A stretch of 64,000 nucleotides of DNA from Eutreptiella sp. 'Long Island Sound 2002' (Eukaryota > Euglenozoa > Euglenophyceae > Eutreptiales > Eutreptiaceae). Below are positions 20,136 through 32,900 of this stretch, piece after piece. A program made the position numbers and the translations under genes. Numbering within the stretch: position 1 is the stretch's first letter; every line of letters begins with the position of its first letter. Below the pieces are notes generated by a model. It saw only the letters and a program-made list of their open reading frames with translations, did not search any database and was not told the DNA's origin. The stretch is from NCBI GenBank assembly GCA_964036045.1, contig OZ038383.1:41686354-41750353 (forward strand), written 5' to 3'.

Positions 20136-22165
20136 GTCGTCATATATGAGGTGGGCACTGGTGACGCTCCTGCCTTGACTTCACATCTGTATCGCCAGTG
20201 GGCACTTCTTGCCGACCACATTGCCCAGCCTTGGTCCGTGCTCAGCAACCATTCCTGATGGTCGGATTCCATCATATCCCGGACTGAATATTCCCCGTCC
20301 CCGGTCACCACCGGGCCAAAGTAGTGCTTAATGACCGCCGCCGCCGCTTTAAACATGGAGCATTCCACCATGGCGTGCTTAATTGATTCCTTCTGCGCAC
20401 ATATCGGGCAATTGTCCGTGCCCGACCTCTTGTCGCCCCTTCCATGTGCCGTAAGTTTGTGCCACAAACCTCGTGGTGCGAAATCCTTCACCATTGGCGG
20501 TAGCTGCGTGTTTGCCCATTTTTCCCACACCCCAGGAGTTTGTGGATCGCGTACCCCGGGTTGAGATGCATAGAACTGTAGCAACCATGCTCTGGTCTAG
20601 TTTTGAACTTGGACTGTGGGGGTATCAAACCCCTCTCTCGATGGGACTTTGTTTAGGAGCCGCCCGCCATGGTTGTACACCTCCTTCCAGGTTCGGGGCA
20701 GTGCATTCATTAGCCTTGCATCTTCAAGAGACTGGAAATAGCCCCACGTCAGTACACCCCTTCGGATCATCTTCATGTTGTAGTACAAACACTTGTACTC
20801 ATTCCGGAAATAGACTGAGTGCCATAGCGGCAGCTTGTCCCGGTCTTTTGGGGGGGCCACTTCCGGGGCCACCCATTGGATATATGAGTGTGCTCTTGCT
20901 CACCATCCCAGGAACGTTAGTTGCGCGGTTCGAACCATGCCCAGCTGGATGTATGGAAGGTTGTCGTTGGATGGTGTAAACCCAATTGATGTTGCCCATG
21001 CATAGAAGGTCTCCACTGACTTGCTGGGATATTTGTGGGGTTCTCTCAGGAGGCTGGCGAAAGGAGCTGCTGCTTGGTGCATCAGAAATAATTCTGGCTC
21101 TAGCAGGGCTAGTCCCCCTTGCAGCCGCGGTCGCGAGAGGATTGGCAGAGTGACTCCCCAACTGTTGGTACCCATGGTCACGTGGTAGACTAGCTTCAGC
21201 TGCCTGATCACCGGAATTGGGGCGTAGTATGCCTTGGATACCCATGCCACCACCGGCAAAATCCATGATGTCAACATGAAGGCGCGCACATCCATCGACA
21301 AATGCAGCGTGGACACCACCCGTGCGCGCCGAAAGGCTTCTTGAAGTGCCGGTGCAAAGGCTTGTTTTATCGTCAACCCCCATCCTTGGTCATCTTGATG
21401 TTGCCGTATATTCCCCAAGTGCACCCCAAGATCCTTGACAAAATGCTTTACTTCCAGTGCAATATCCCCAAAGCATTTGGCCCATGCTTGTCCCCCACAG
21501 TTGCGAACTATTGCAGCTGTTTTGTTCAGGTCTATCTTCAAACCAGAAAACTGTCCAAAGCAGGATACCACCTTCCATATCCTCCCTAACAACCGTGGAT
21601 TTGCCCGTCCGTCAAGAAAAATGATGAGGTCATTCGCATACATCATGACGGTGAGTCCTGGATCGAGGTCTTGTAAGGGGAAGATAACAAAGGGCGCTAC
21701 CAGGGAGAATAGCGTTGGGGAGAGAGGGTCCCCTTGGCGCGTACCCGCGTGCAGGTAATGGTAGACCCCCGGGACGTATCCTTTGCCTCCTGAGTACAAA
21801 TATGGCGCACGCAGCAGATGCAATATTAGCCGGATGTGCAAGAACGGTATGCACACTAGGCCAAGTGCCGCCGCCACCATCTCGTGCAACATCGTGGGGA
21901 ACGCATTTTTGAAATCCACTGACAGTGCTGATCCTTCCTGCAAGCCATCCTAGAGAACCCTCAAACCATAGACATGCTGGAGGATGCTTCTGTGACGGAG
22001 GAAGCCCGTTTCTTGTGCCGGGATGTAGTGAAGTAGTACATCCTCCAGCTGAATCAGTAGGATGTTGGTGAGCCATTTTTGGCGTGTTGTTTGCAACGCG
22101 ATGGGCCGGAGCGAATCTGGAGTTTGCATTGCCTTCGTATTGGGAATCATGGTCACCACTCCTGA
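20033..22165 (-). pseudogene. LINE-A non-LTR reverse transcriptase, left copy
   Basis: Four stretches in one minus-strand frame form a LINE-type reverse transcriptase. Seen are 'SLRPIALQTTRQKWLTNILL' (RT motif 2 region), 'ALSVDFKNAFPT' (motif A Asp), 'GTRQGDPLSPTLFSL' (motif B), 'MMYANDLIIFLDG' (motif C), a thumb region, and a zf-RVT-like zinc knuckle ('CPICAQKESIKHAMVEC'). The enzyme would copy element RNA at a nicked target. It is dead: motif C has Tyr-Ala-Asn-Asp where active enzymes have two Asp, and in-frame stops occur at 21,950 (TAG), 20,900 (TGA) and 20,597 (TAG). No endonuclease domain is present. Compared with the right copy, about 263 bp of the N-terminal RT region is missing at 22,163-22,166. 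The part from 20,483 upward is the left inverted-repeat arm; below that this copy has its own C-terminus. Confidence 0.8.
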
Positions 22166-22194
22166 CATTGACGGGTGGATGACATGCAGGGGGT

Positions 22195-22442
22195 ACATAA
22201 CCCTTGCTGTCTCAGGTCCACACATTGGGGGGGAATCCAAAAGGGCTATGGGGGAATAGTTTCCCGGCGCGCGCCCAGTGCGCTACCTTTGTATTAAGTA
22301 TCCTGGCTGTAGCCCCAAGTTTGTCCTCACCGAGGGAAGCCCCCCAAGTAGACCGCACTGGACCGCAAACCTTCCCCGCAAAGCACGTTGCATAAGCCGG
22401 AATATGAAAATTGAACAACACAAAACGTCACTCAGAATGTGA
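22195..22442 (-). repeat. 3' flank of the left DDE transposon copy
   Basis: Sequence downstream of the transposase stop, with 'gcacgttgcataa', 'gaagccccccaa' and a module-like 'gtacataacccttgctgtctc'. It is shared with 6,240-6,440 and 54,978-55,225, so it belongs to the element rather than to the local DNA. It ends against LINE-A. Confidence 0.6.
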
Positions 22443-23280
22443 TTAACAAATAACATTGTTCCCACAAGTTCGGGTGTCAATACATTCACAACAATAGTGC
22501 TCCTTATACTCATCACAAACTGTGACGGTGGAGCACTTGTGACAACACAACGCACACACTTCCACCTCATCTTCTCCCTCATCCTCTCCCTCAACCTCCG
22601 CAGCGGCCGAGTTGCTCTCGTCCATCCAAACATCAGGTAAAACATGGTCCGATGGTCCGTAAGGAGGGTTGCGGACCTGCCTCCGGGTACAAAATTGAGA
22701 AAGATGCAATAATATACGGACGGACTGGTGCAACTCATCGGGGCCGCCACGCCACATGTTTCGAACCAAGCGCCAATGCCACAAGCGAGTAAACAATTGC
22801 GCGGTACCACCCATGTGCATCATTACAACATTGTTGGCGGGATGCCAAAGTTCCATTCTTTGTTCCAATGAATGGCAAAATGGCATGAACCCGGCCTTTA
22901 TAAGCACCATCATGGCCCCCAACTTCAAAATCGAAGAAATCACCTTGGGTACGAGAAGGACCATGTCATCCCAAATGAGAACATCAGTGGATGTCCCAGG
23001 GCCAAGCGGCAAATCCAAACAAGGTTGCCCACCGTATCAACAGCAACGGTGACCTTGAAAACATGCGATGCATACTTCGGATTCCAAAGGTCAACACTCC
23101 ACACCCCACCGATGGAAGCGATGGGCATGGAGTCCATGAAATGGGTCATGAAAACTAGAAATGGGGACAATGGTTGAAAGGATTCAACGTGTCGGCCCAA
23201 TGAATTTCTTGGACAAGATGGTTAAGGTATTCGCGAACGTGTGCCACACTTTGCCGCCCAGCTCCCTCAGAACACCATGC
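22443..23280 (-). pseudogene. DDE transposase with acidic and Cys-rich tail, left copy
   Basis: This is the same family as copy 1. The N-terminal frame (22,940-23,200) has 'MTHFMDSMPIASIGGVW' with the first Asp, then 'HVFKVTVAVDT'. The C-terminal frame (22,443-23,018) has 'GTSTDVLIWDD', 'RLWHWRLVRNMWRGG', 'LHQSVRILLHLSQF', an acidic linker ('EVEGEDEGEDEVE'), and a tail with nine cysteines ('CALCCHKCSTVTVCDEYKEH', then CCECIDTRTC) ending in TAA. The 'DGAYKGR' Asp region is readable in another frame. The frame breaks between 'HGWYRA' and 'QLFTRLWHW', just where copy 1 has its Glu. The sequence is therefore frameshifted at or beside the third catalytic residue. Other frameshifts lie near 23,157 and 23,000. 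The Cys-rich tail could bind zinc; its role is unknown. Confidence 0.75.
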
Positions 23281-23285
23281 GCTAT

Positions 23286-23545
23286 GTGAGATGAATGTGG
23301 GCGGAATGGCTACATCACCCCTACCTTCTCGGGGGTCCCCACATGGGGACAAAATCGGACTTGGCTACCTGACCCCTGCCTTCCGGGGGCCCCCAATAGA
23401 AGGGGAAAGAAGCAGAAGTGGCTACATCAACCTTGCCTTCTCGGGGGGCCAAAAATGGGCGGATTGGCTACATAACCCGTGCCTTCTCGGGGTCCCCAAT
23501 AGAAGGGGACAAGTTCAGAAGGGTCTGCATCACCCCTAAGTTCTT
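23286..23545. repeat. Five tandem copies of the GGCTACATCACCCC module
   Basis: Five units of about 48-58 bp (GGCTACATCACCCC, CCTTCTCGGGGG, then a foldback such as CCCCACATGGGG, then 'acaaaatcagaag') occur upstream of the left transposase. Mirror copies are at 53,885-54,120. The repeated position next to the transposase suggests subterminal repeats of this transposon family. Confidence 0.8.
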
Positions 23546-23969
23546 GGAGGCAGATAGTGTAGTGGGGGGAGGGAGGGGGGCAGGCACGGGTGGGGAATGG
23601 TCTGAGAAAGATGCCAAGCATGCTAATACTGCCCCTATACAACCCTTTTCTACCATACAACCTATTTACAAAGCTCATCGGGATCGCATACCGATCAAAA
23701 ACAGTGGAAATACAATACAAGAGACGAGAAACAGAAAACCACCCGTTGTTGATATTTCAGGGTTTTTCAAACGGGGGGATGGGAATCGGAAGGGATAGTG
23801 TCCATAGCCAGTATTGACGTGTTACAAAATCGCTGGGCCCCTCTACCACCTCAGCAAACCGTGCAGGGCGTTGCAGGCTGCCCCACGTTGGACTCGGGGC
23901 TGCAGGACGCCACTGACCTTGGGCGACCGAGGCGCGGTGAATCCCAATACACACACGTATGTTTCTCCC
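23546..23969. other. Non-coding spacer between module repeats and satellite
   Basis: No gene is seen. The segment is shared with the right arm (53,452-53,884), so it was present before or during the inverted duplication. It ends abruptly at the first satellite unit. Confidence 0.6.
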
Positions 23970-26900
23970 ACGGAGGGGGGTAAATAATTCACGGAGGGGT
24001 GAAATACTTCACGGAGGGGGGTAAATAATTCACGGAGGGGTGAAATAATTCACGGAGGGGGGTAAACAATTCACGGAGGGGTAAAATAATTCACGGAGGG
24101 GGGTAAATAATTCACGGAGGGGTCAAATAATTCACGGAGGGGGGTAAAAAATTCACGGAGGGGTCAAATAATTCACGGAGGGGGGTAAACAATTCACAGA
24201 GGGGTCAAAAAATTCACGGAGGGGGGTAAATAATTCACGAAGGGGTCAAATAATTCACGGAGGGGGGTAAATAATTCACGGAGGGGTCAAATAATTCACG
24301 GAGGGGGGTAAATAATTCACGGAGGGGTCAAATAATTCACGGAGGGGGGTAAACAATTCACAGAGGGGTCAAATAATTCACGGAGGGGGGTAAATAATTC
24401 ACGAAGGGGTCAAATAATTCATGGAGGGGGGTAAATAATTCACGGAGGGGTGAAATAATTCACGGAGGGGGGTAAATAATTCACAGAGGGTGAAATAATT
24501 CACGGAGGGGGGTAAACAATTCACAAAGGGGTCAAATAATTCACGGAGGGGGGTAAATAATTCACGGAGGGGTCAAATAATTCACGGAGGAGGGTAAAGA
24601 ATTCACAGAGGGGTCAAATAATTCACGGAGGGGGGTAAATAATTCACGGAGGGGTAAAAAAATTCACGAACGGGGGTAAACAATTCACGGAGGGGTAAAA
24701 TAATTCACGGAGGGGGGTAAATAATTCACGGAGGGGTAAAATAATTCACCGAGGGGTGAAATAATTCACGGAGGGGGGTAAATAATTCACGGAGGGGTGA
24801 ATAATTCACGGAGGGGGGTAAACAATTCACAGAGGGGTCAAATGATTCACGGAGGGGGGTAAACAATTCACAGAGGGGTAAAATAATTCACGGAAGGGTG
24901 AAATAATTCACGGAGGTGGGTAAATAATTCAGAGAGGGGTAAAATAATTCACGGAGGGGGGTAAATAATTCACGGAGGGGTCAAATAATTCACGGAGGGG
25001 GGTAAACAATTCACGGAGGGGTCAAATAATTCACGGAGGGGGGTAAACAATTCACGAAGGGGTCAAATAATTCACGGAGGGGGGTAAATAATTCACGGAG
25101 GGGTAAAATAATTCACGGAGGGGGGTAAACAATTCACGGAGGGGTAAAATAATTCACGGAGGGGGGTAAATAATTCACGGAGGGGTAAATAATTCACGGA
25201 GGGGGGTAAACAATTCACAGAGGGGTCAAATGATTCACGGAGGGGGTAAACAATCCACAGAGGGGTAAAATAATTCACGGAGGGGTGAAATAATTCACGG
25301 AGGGGGGTAAATAATTCACAGAGGGGTCAAATAATTCACGGAGGGGGGTAAATAATTCACGGAGGGGTGAAATAATTCACGGAGGGGGGTAAACAATTCA
25401 CGGAGGGGTAAAATAATTCACGGAGGGGGGTAAATAATTCACGGAGGGGTCAAATAATTCACGGAGGGGGGTAAATAATTCACGGAGGGGTAAAATAATT
25501 CACGGAGGGGGGTAAATAATTCACGGAGGGGTCAAATAATTCACGGAGGGGGGTAAATAATTCACGGAGGGGTCAAATAATTCACGGAGGGGGGTAAACA
25601 ATTCACAGAGGGGTCAAATAATTCACGGAGGGGGGTAAATAATTCACGAAGGGGTCAAATAATTCACGGAGGGGGGTAAATAATTCACGGAGGGGTCAAA
25701 TAATTCACGGAGGGGGGTAAATAATTCACGGAGGGGTCAAATAATTCACGGAGGGGGGTAAACAATTCACGGAGGGGGGTAAACAATTCACAGAGGGGTC
25801 AAATAATTCACGGAGGGGGGTAAATAATTCACGAAGGGGTCAAATAATTCATGGAGGGGGGTAAATAATTCACGGAGGGGTGAAATAATTCACGGAGGGG
25901 GGTAAATAATTCACAGAGGGTGAAATAATTCACGGAGGGGGGTAAATAATTCACGGAGGGGTCAAATAATTCACGGAGGGGGGTAAATAATTCACGGAGG
26001 GGTCAAATAATTCACGGAGGAGGGTAAACAATTCACAGAGGGGTCAAATAATTCACGGAGGGGGGTAAATAATTCACGGAGGGGTAAAAAAATTCACGAA
26101 CGGGGGTAAACAATTCACGGAGGGGTAAAATAATTCACGGAGGGGGGTAAATAATTCACGGAGGGGTAAAATAATTCACGGAGGGGGGTAAACAATTCAC
26201 GAAGGGGTCAAATAATTCACGGAGGGGGGTAAAAAATTCACGGAGGGGTGAAATAATTCACGGAGGGGGGTAAACAATTCACGGAGGGGTAAAATAATTC
26301 ACGGAGGGGGGTAAATAATTCACGGAGGGGTCAAATAATTCACGGAGGGGGGTAAACAATTCACGGAGGGGTAAAATAATTCACGGAGGGGGGTAAATAA
26401 TTCACGGAGGGGTCAAATAATTCACGGAGGGGGGTAAATAATTCACGGAGGGGTCAAATAATTCACGGAGGGGGGTAAACAATTCACAGAGGGGTCAAAT
26501 AATTCACGGAGGGGGGTAAATAATTCACGAAGGGGTCAAATAATTCACGGAGGGGGGTAAATAATTCACGGAGGGGTCAAATAATTCACGGAGGGGGGTA
26601 AATAATTCACGGAGGGGTCAAATAATTCACGGAGGGGGGTAAACAATTCACGGAGGGGGGTAAACAATTCACAGAGGGGTCAAATAATTCACGGAGGGGG
26701 GTAAATAATTCACGAAGGGGTCAAATAATTCATGGAGGGGGGTAAATAATTCACGGAGGGGTGAAATAATTCACGGAGGGGGGTAAATAATTCACAGAGG
26801 GTGAAATAATTCACGGAGGGGGGTAAACAATTCACAAAGGGGTCAAATAATTCACGGAGGGGGGTAAATACCTCACGGAGGGGTCAAATAATTCACGGAG

Positions 26901-29900
26901 GAGGGTAAAGAATTCACAGAGGGGTCAAATAATTCACGGAGGGGGGTAAATAATTCACGGAGGGGTTAAAAAATTCACGAACGGGGGTAAACAATTCACG
27001 GAGGGGTAAAATAATTCACGGAGGGGGGTAAATAATTCACGGAGGGGTAAAATAATTCACCGAGGGGTGAAATAATTCACGGAGGGGGGTAAATAATTCA
27101 CGGAGGGGTAAATAATTCACGGAGGGGGGTAAACAATTCACAGAGGGGTCAAATGATTCACGGAGGGGGGTAAACAATTCACAGAGGGGTAAAATAATTC
27201 ACGGAGGGGGGTAAATAATTCACGGAGGGGTAAAATAATTCACGGAGGGGGGTAAACAATTCACGGAGGGGTCAAATAATTCACGGAGGGGGGTAAACAA
27301 TTCACAAAGGGGTCAAATAATTCACGGAGGGGGGTAAATAATTCACGGAGGGGTCAAATAATTCACGGAGGGGGGTAAAGAATTCACAGAGGGGTCAAAT
27401 AATTCACGGAGGGGGGTAAAGAATTCACGGAGGGGTAAAAAAATTCACGGAGGGGGGTAAACAATTCACGGAGGGGTAAAATAATTCACGGAGGGGGGTA
27501 AATAATTCACGGAGGGGTAAAATAATTCACGGAGGGGGGTAAATAATTCACGGAGGGGTAAAATGATTCACGGAGGGGGGTAAACAATTCACGGAGGGGT
27601 AAAATAATTCACGGAGGGGGGTAAATAATTCACGGAGGGGTAAATAATTCACGGAGGGGGGTAAATAATTCACGGAGGGGTGAAATAATTCACGGAGGGG
27701 GGTAAATGATTCACAGAGGGGTAAAATAATTCACGGAGGGGGGTAACCAATTCACAGAGGGGTAAAATGATTCACGGAGGGGTGAAATAATTCACGGAGG
27801 GGGGTAAATAATTCACAGAGGTGTCAAATGATTCACGGAGGGGGTAAACAATTCACAGAGGGGTAAAATAATTCACGGAGGGGTGAAATAATTCACGGAG
27901 GGGGGTAAATAATTCACGGAGGGGTCAAAAAATTCACGGAGGGGGGTAAATAATTCACGGAGGGGTGAAATAATTCACGGAGGGGGGTAAATGATTCACA
28001 GAGGGGTAAAATAATTCACGGAGGGGGGTAACCAATTCACAGAGGGGTAAAATGATTCACGGAGGGGTGAAATAATTCACGGAGGGGGGTAAATAATTCA
28101 CAGAGGTGTCAAATAATTCACGGAGGGGGGTAAATAATTCACGGAGGGGTAAAATAATTCACGGAGGGGGGTAAATAATTCACAGAGGGGTAAAATAATT
28201 CACGGAGGGGGGTAAATAATTCACGGAGGGGTAAAATAATTCACGGAGGGGGGTAAACAATTCACATGGGGGTAAAAAAATTCAGGGAGGGGGGTAAACA
28301 AGTCACAGAGGGGTAAAATAATTCACGGAGGGGTCAAATAATTCACGGAAAGGTGAAATAATTCACGGAGGGGGGTAAAGAATTCACGGTGGGATGAAAT
28401 AATTCACGGAGGGGTAAAATAATTCACGGAGGGGTAAAATAATTCACGGAGGGAGGTAAATAATTTACGGAGGGGTAAAATAATTCACGGAGGGGGTTAA
28501 ACAATTCACAGAGGGGTAAAATAATTCACGGAGGGGGGTAAATAATTCACGGAGGGGTAAAATAATTCACGGAGGGGAGTAAACAATTCACGGAGGGGTA
28601 AAATAATTCACGGAGGGGGGTAAATAATTCACGGAGGGGTAAATAATTCACGGAGGGGGGTAAACAATTCACGGAGGGGTCAAATGATTCACGGAGGGGG
28701 TAAACAATTAACAGAGGGGTAAAATAATTCACGGAGGGGGGTATATAATTCACCGAGGGGTCAAATAATTCACGGAGGGGGGTAAATAATTCACAGAGGG
28801 GTCAAATAATTCACGGAGGGGGGTAAATAATTCACGGAGGGGTGAAATAATTCACGGAGGGGGGTAAACAATTCACGGAGGGGTAAAATAATTCACGGAG
28901 GGGGGTAAATAATTCACGGAGGGGTCAAACAATTCACGGAGGGGGGTAAATAATTCACGGAGGGGTCAAATAATTCACGGAGGGGGGTACACAATTCACA
29001 GAGGGGTCAAATAATTCACGGAGGGGGGTAAATAATTCACGAAGGGGTCAAATAATTCACGGAGGGGGGTAAATAATTCACGGAGGGGTGAAATAATTCA
29101 CGGAGGGGGGTAAATAATTCACAGAGGGTGAAATAATTCACGGAGGGGGGTAAACCATTCACAAAGGGGTCAAATAATTCACGGAGGGGGGTAAATAATT
29201 CACGGAGGGGTCAAATAATTCACGGAGGAGGGTAAAGAATTCACAGAGGGGTCAAATAATTCACGGAGGGGGGTAAATAATTCACGGAGGGGTAAAAAAA
29301 TTCACAGAGGGGGGTAAACAATTCACGGAGGGGTAAAATAATTCACGGAGGGGGGTAAATAATTCACGGAGGGGTAAAATAATTCACCGAGGGGTGATAT
29401 AATTCACGGAGGGGGGTAAATAATTCACGGAGGGGTAAATAATTCACGGAGGGGGGTAAACAATTCACGGAGGGGTCAAATAATTCACGGAGGGGGGTAA
29501 AGAATTCACAGAGGGGTCAAATAATTCACGGAGGGGGGTAAATAATTCACGGAGGGGTAAAATAATTCACGGAGGGGGGTAAATAATTCACGGAGGGGTA
29601 AAATAATTCACGGAGGGGGGTAAACAATTCACGGAGGGGTAAAATAATTCACGGAGGGGGGTAAATAATTCACGGAGGGGTAAATAATTCACGGAGGGGG
29701 GTAAACAATTCACAGAGGGGTCAAATGATTCACGGAGGGGGTAAACAATTCACAGAGGGGTAAAATAATTAACGGAGGGGTGAAATAATTCACGGAGGGG
29801 GGTAAATAATTCACGGAGGGGTCAAAAAATTCACGGAGGGGGGTAAATAATTCACGGAGGGGTGAAATAATTCACGGAGGGGGGTAAATGATTCACAGAG

Positions 29901-32900
29901 GGGTAAAATAATTCACGGAGGGGGGTAACCAATTCACAGAGGGGTAAAATGATTCACGGAGGGGTGAAATAATTCACGGAGGGGGGTAAATAATTCACAG
30001 AGGTGTCAAATAATTCACGGAGGGGGGTAAATAATTCACGGAGGGGTAAAATAATTCACGGAGGGGGGTAAATAATTCACAGAGGGGTAAAATAATTCAC
30101 GGAGGGGGGTAAATAATTCACGGAGGGGTAAAAAAATTCACGGAGGGGGGTAAACAATTCACATGGGGGTAAAAAAATTCAGGGAGGGGGGTAAACAAGT
30201 CACAGAGGGGTAAAATAATTCACGGAGGGGTCAAATAATTCACGGAAAGGTGAAATAATTCACGGAGGGGGGTAAAGAATTCACGGTGGGGTGAAATAAT
30301 TCACGGAGGGGTAAAATAATTCACGGAGGGGTAAAATAATTCACGGAGGGAGGTAAATAATTTACGGAGGGGTAAAATAATTCACGGAGGGGGTTAAACA
30401 ATTCACAGAGGGGTAAAATAATTCACGGAGGGGGGTAAATAATTCACGGAGGGGGGTAAACAATTCACGGAGGGGTCAAATAATTCACGGAGGGGGGTAA
30501 ACAATTCACGGAGGGGTAAAATAATTCACGGAGGGGGGTAAAGAATTCACAGAGGGGTAAAATAATTCACGGAGGGGGGTAAATAATTCACGGAGGGGTA
30601 AAATAATTCACGGAGGGGGGTAAATAATTCACGGAGGGGTGAAATAATTCACGGAGGGGGGTAAATAATTTACAGAGGGGTAAAATATTTCACGGAGGGG
30701 GGTAAATAATTCAGGGAGGGGTCAAATAATTCACAGAGGGGGGTAAACAATTCACGGAGGGGTAAAATAATTCACGGAGGGGGGTAAACAATTCACAGAG
30801 GGGTAAAATAATTCACGGAGGGGGGTAAATAATTCACGGAGGGGTAAAATAATTCACGGAGGGGGGTAAACAATTCACGGAGGGGTAAAATAATTCACGG
30901 AGGGGGGTAAATGATTCACGGAGGGGTAAATAATTCACGGAGGGGTGAAATAATTCACAGAGGGGTCAAATGATTCACGGAGGGGGTAAACAATTCACAG
31001 AGGGGTAAAATAATTCACGGAGGGGTGAAATAATTCACGGAGGGGGGTAAATAATTCACGGAGGGGTCAAAAAATTCACGGAGGGGGGTAAATAATTCAC
31101 GGAGGGGTGAAATAATTCACGGAGGGGGGTAAATGATTCACAGAGGGGTAAAATAATTCACGGAGGGGGGTAACCAATTCACAGAGGGGTAAAATGATTC
31201 ACGGAGGGGTGAAATAATTCACGGAGGGGGGTAAATAATTCACAGAGGGGTCAAATAATTCACGGAGGGGGGTAAATAATTCACGGAGGGGTAAAATAAT
31301 TCACGGAGGGGGGTAAATAATTCACAGAGGGGTAAAATAATTCACGGAGGGGGGTAAATAATTCACGGAGGGGTAAAATAATTCACGGAGGGGGGTAAAC
31401 AATTCACATGGGGGTAAAAAAATTCAGGGAGGGGGGTAAATAATTCAGGGAGGGGTAAAAAAATTCACGGAGGGGGGTAAATAATTCACGGAGGGGTAAA
31501 ATAATTCACGGAGGGGGGTAAATAATTCACGGAGGGGTAAAATAATTCACTGAGGGGGGTAAACAATTCACGGAGGGGTAAAATAATTCACGGAGGGGGG
31601 TAAACAATTCACGAAGGGGTAAAATAATTCACGGAGGGGGGTAAATAATTCACGGAGGGGTCAAATAATTCACGGAGGGGGGTAAATAATTCACGGAGGG
31701 GTAAAATAATTCACGGAGGGGGGTAAATAATTCACGGAGGGGTAAAATAATTCACGGAGGGGGGTAAACAATTCACATGGGGGTAAAAAAATTCAGGGAG
31801 GGGGGTAAACATTTCACGGAGGGGTAAAAAAATTCACGGAGGGGGGTAAATAATTCACGGAGGGGTAAAATAATTCACGGAGGGGGGTAAATAATTCACG
31901 GAGGGGTAAAATAATTCACGGAGGGGGGTAAACAATTCACGGAGGGGTAAAATAATTCACGGAGGGGGGTAAACAATTCACGAAGGGGTAAAATAATTCA
32001 CGGAGGGGGGTAAATAATTCACGGAGGGGTCAAATAATTCACGGAGGGGGGTAAATAATTCACGGAGGGGTAAAATAATTCACGGAGGGGGGTAAACAAT
32101 TCACGGAGGGGTAAAATAATTCACGTAGGGGGGTAAATAATTCACGGAGGGGTCAAATAATTCACGGAGGGGGGTAAATAATTCACGGAGGGGGGTAAAC
32201 AATTCACGGAGGGGTCAAATAATTCACGGAGGGGGGTAAACAATTCACGGAGGGGTCAAATAATTCACGGAGGGGGGTAAATAGTTCACGGAGGGGTAAA
32301 ATAATTCACGGAGGGGGGTAAACAATTCACAGGGGGTAAAATGATTCACGGAGGGGGGTAAACAATTCACGGAGGGGTAAAATAATTCACGGAGGGGGGT
32401 AAATAATTCACGGAGGGGTAAAATAATTCACCGAGGGGGGTAAACAATTCACGGAGGGGTAAAATAATTCACGGAGGGGGGTAAATAATTCACGGAGGGG
32501 TCAAATAATTCACGGAGGGGGGTAAATAATTCACGGAGGGGGGTAAATAATTCACGGAGGGGTAAAATAATTCACGGAGGGGGGTAAACAATTCACAGAG
32601 GGGTAAAAGAATTCACGGAGGGGGGTAAACAATTCACGGAGGGGTAAAATAATTCACGGAGGGGGGTAAATAATTCACAGAGGGGTAAAATAATTCACGG
32701 AGGGGGGTAAACAATTCACGCAGGGGTAAAGTAATTCACGGAGGGGGGTAAATAATTCACGGAGGGGTTAGATAATTCACGGAGGGGGGTAAAAAATTCA
32801 CGGAGGGGGGTAAATAATTCACGGAGGGGTAAAATAATTCACGGAGAGGGGTAAACAGTTCACAGAGGGGTAAAAGAATTCACGGAGGGGGGTAAACAAT

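Larger units (their letters stand above)
20483..23969 (-). repeat. Left arm of the large inverted repeat (IR1)
   Basis: Reverse-complement matching with 53,452-57,199 is near-continuous by eye, with scattered single-base differences. The outer edge is at the GTGAAGGAT shared by both arms (20,483-20,491); beyond it the arms differ completely. The inner edge is 'gtttctccc' at 23,961-23,969, directly against the satellite. The arm is 3,487 bp. The 261-bp length difference from the right arm is accounted for by one deletion near 22,165. Confidence 0.9.

Noticed and set aside
20920-20940. GGTTCGAAC-like box suggesting a tRNA
   Set aside because: It lies inside the RT coding frame (also near 56,750) and no cloverleaf or anticodon arm is visible.
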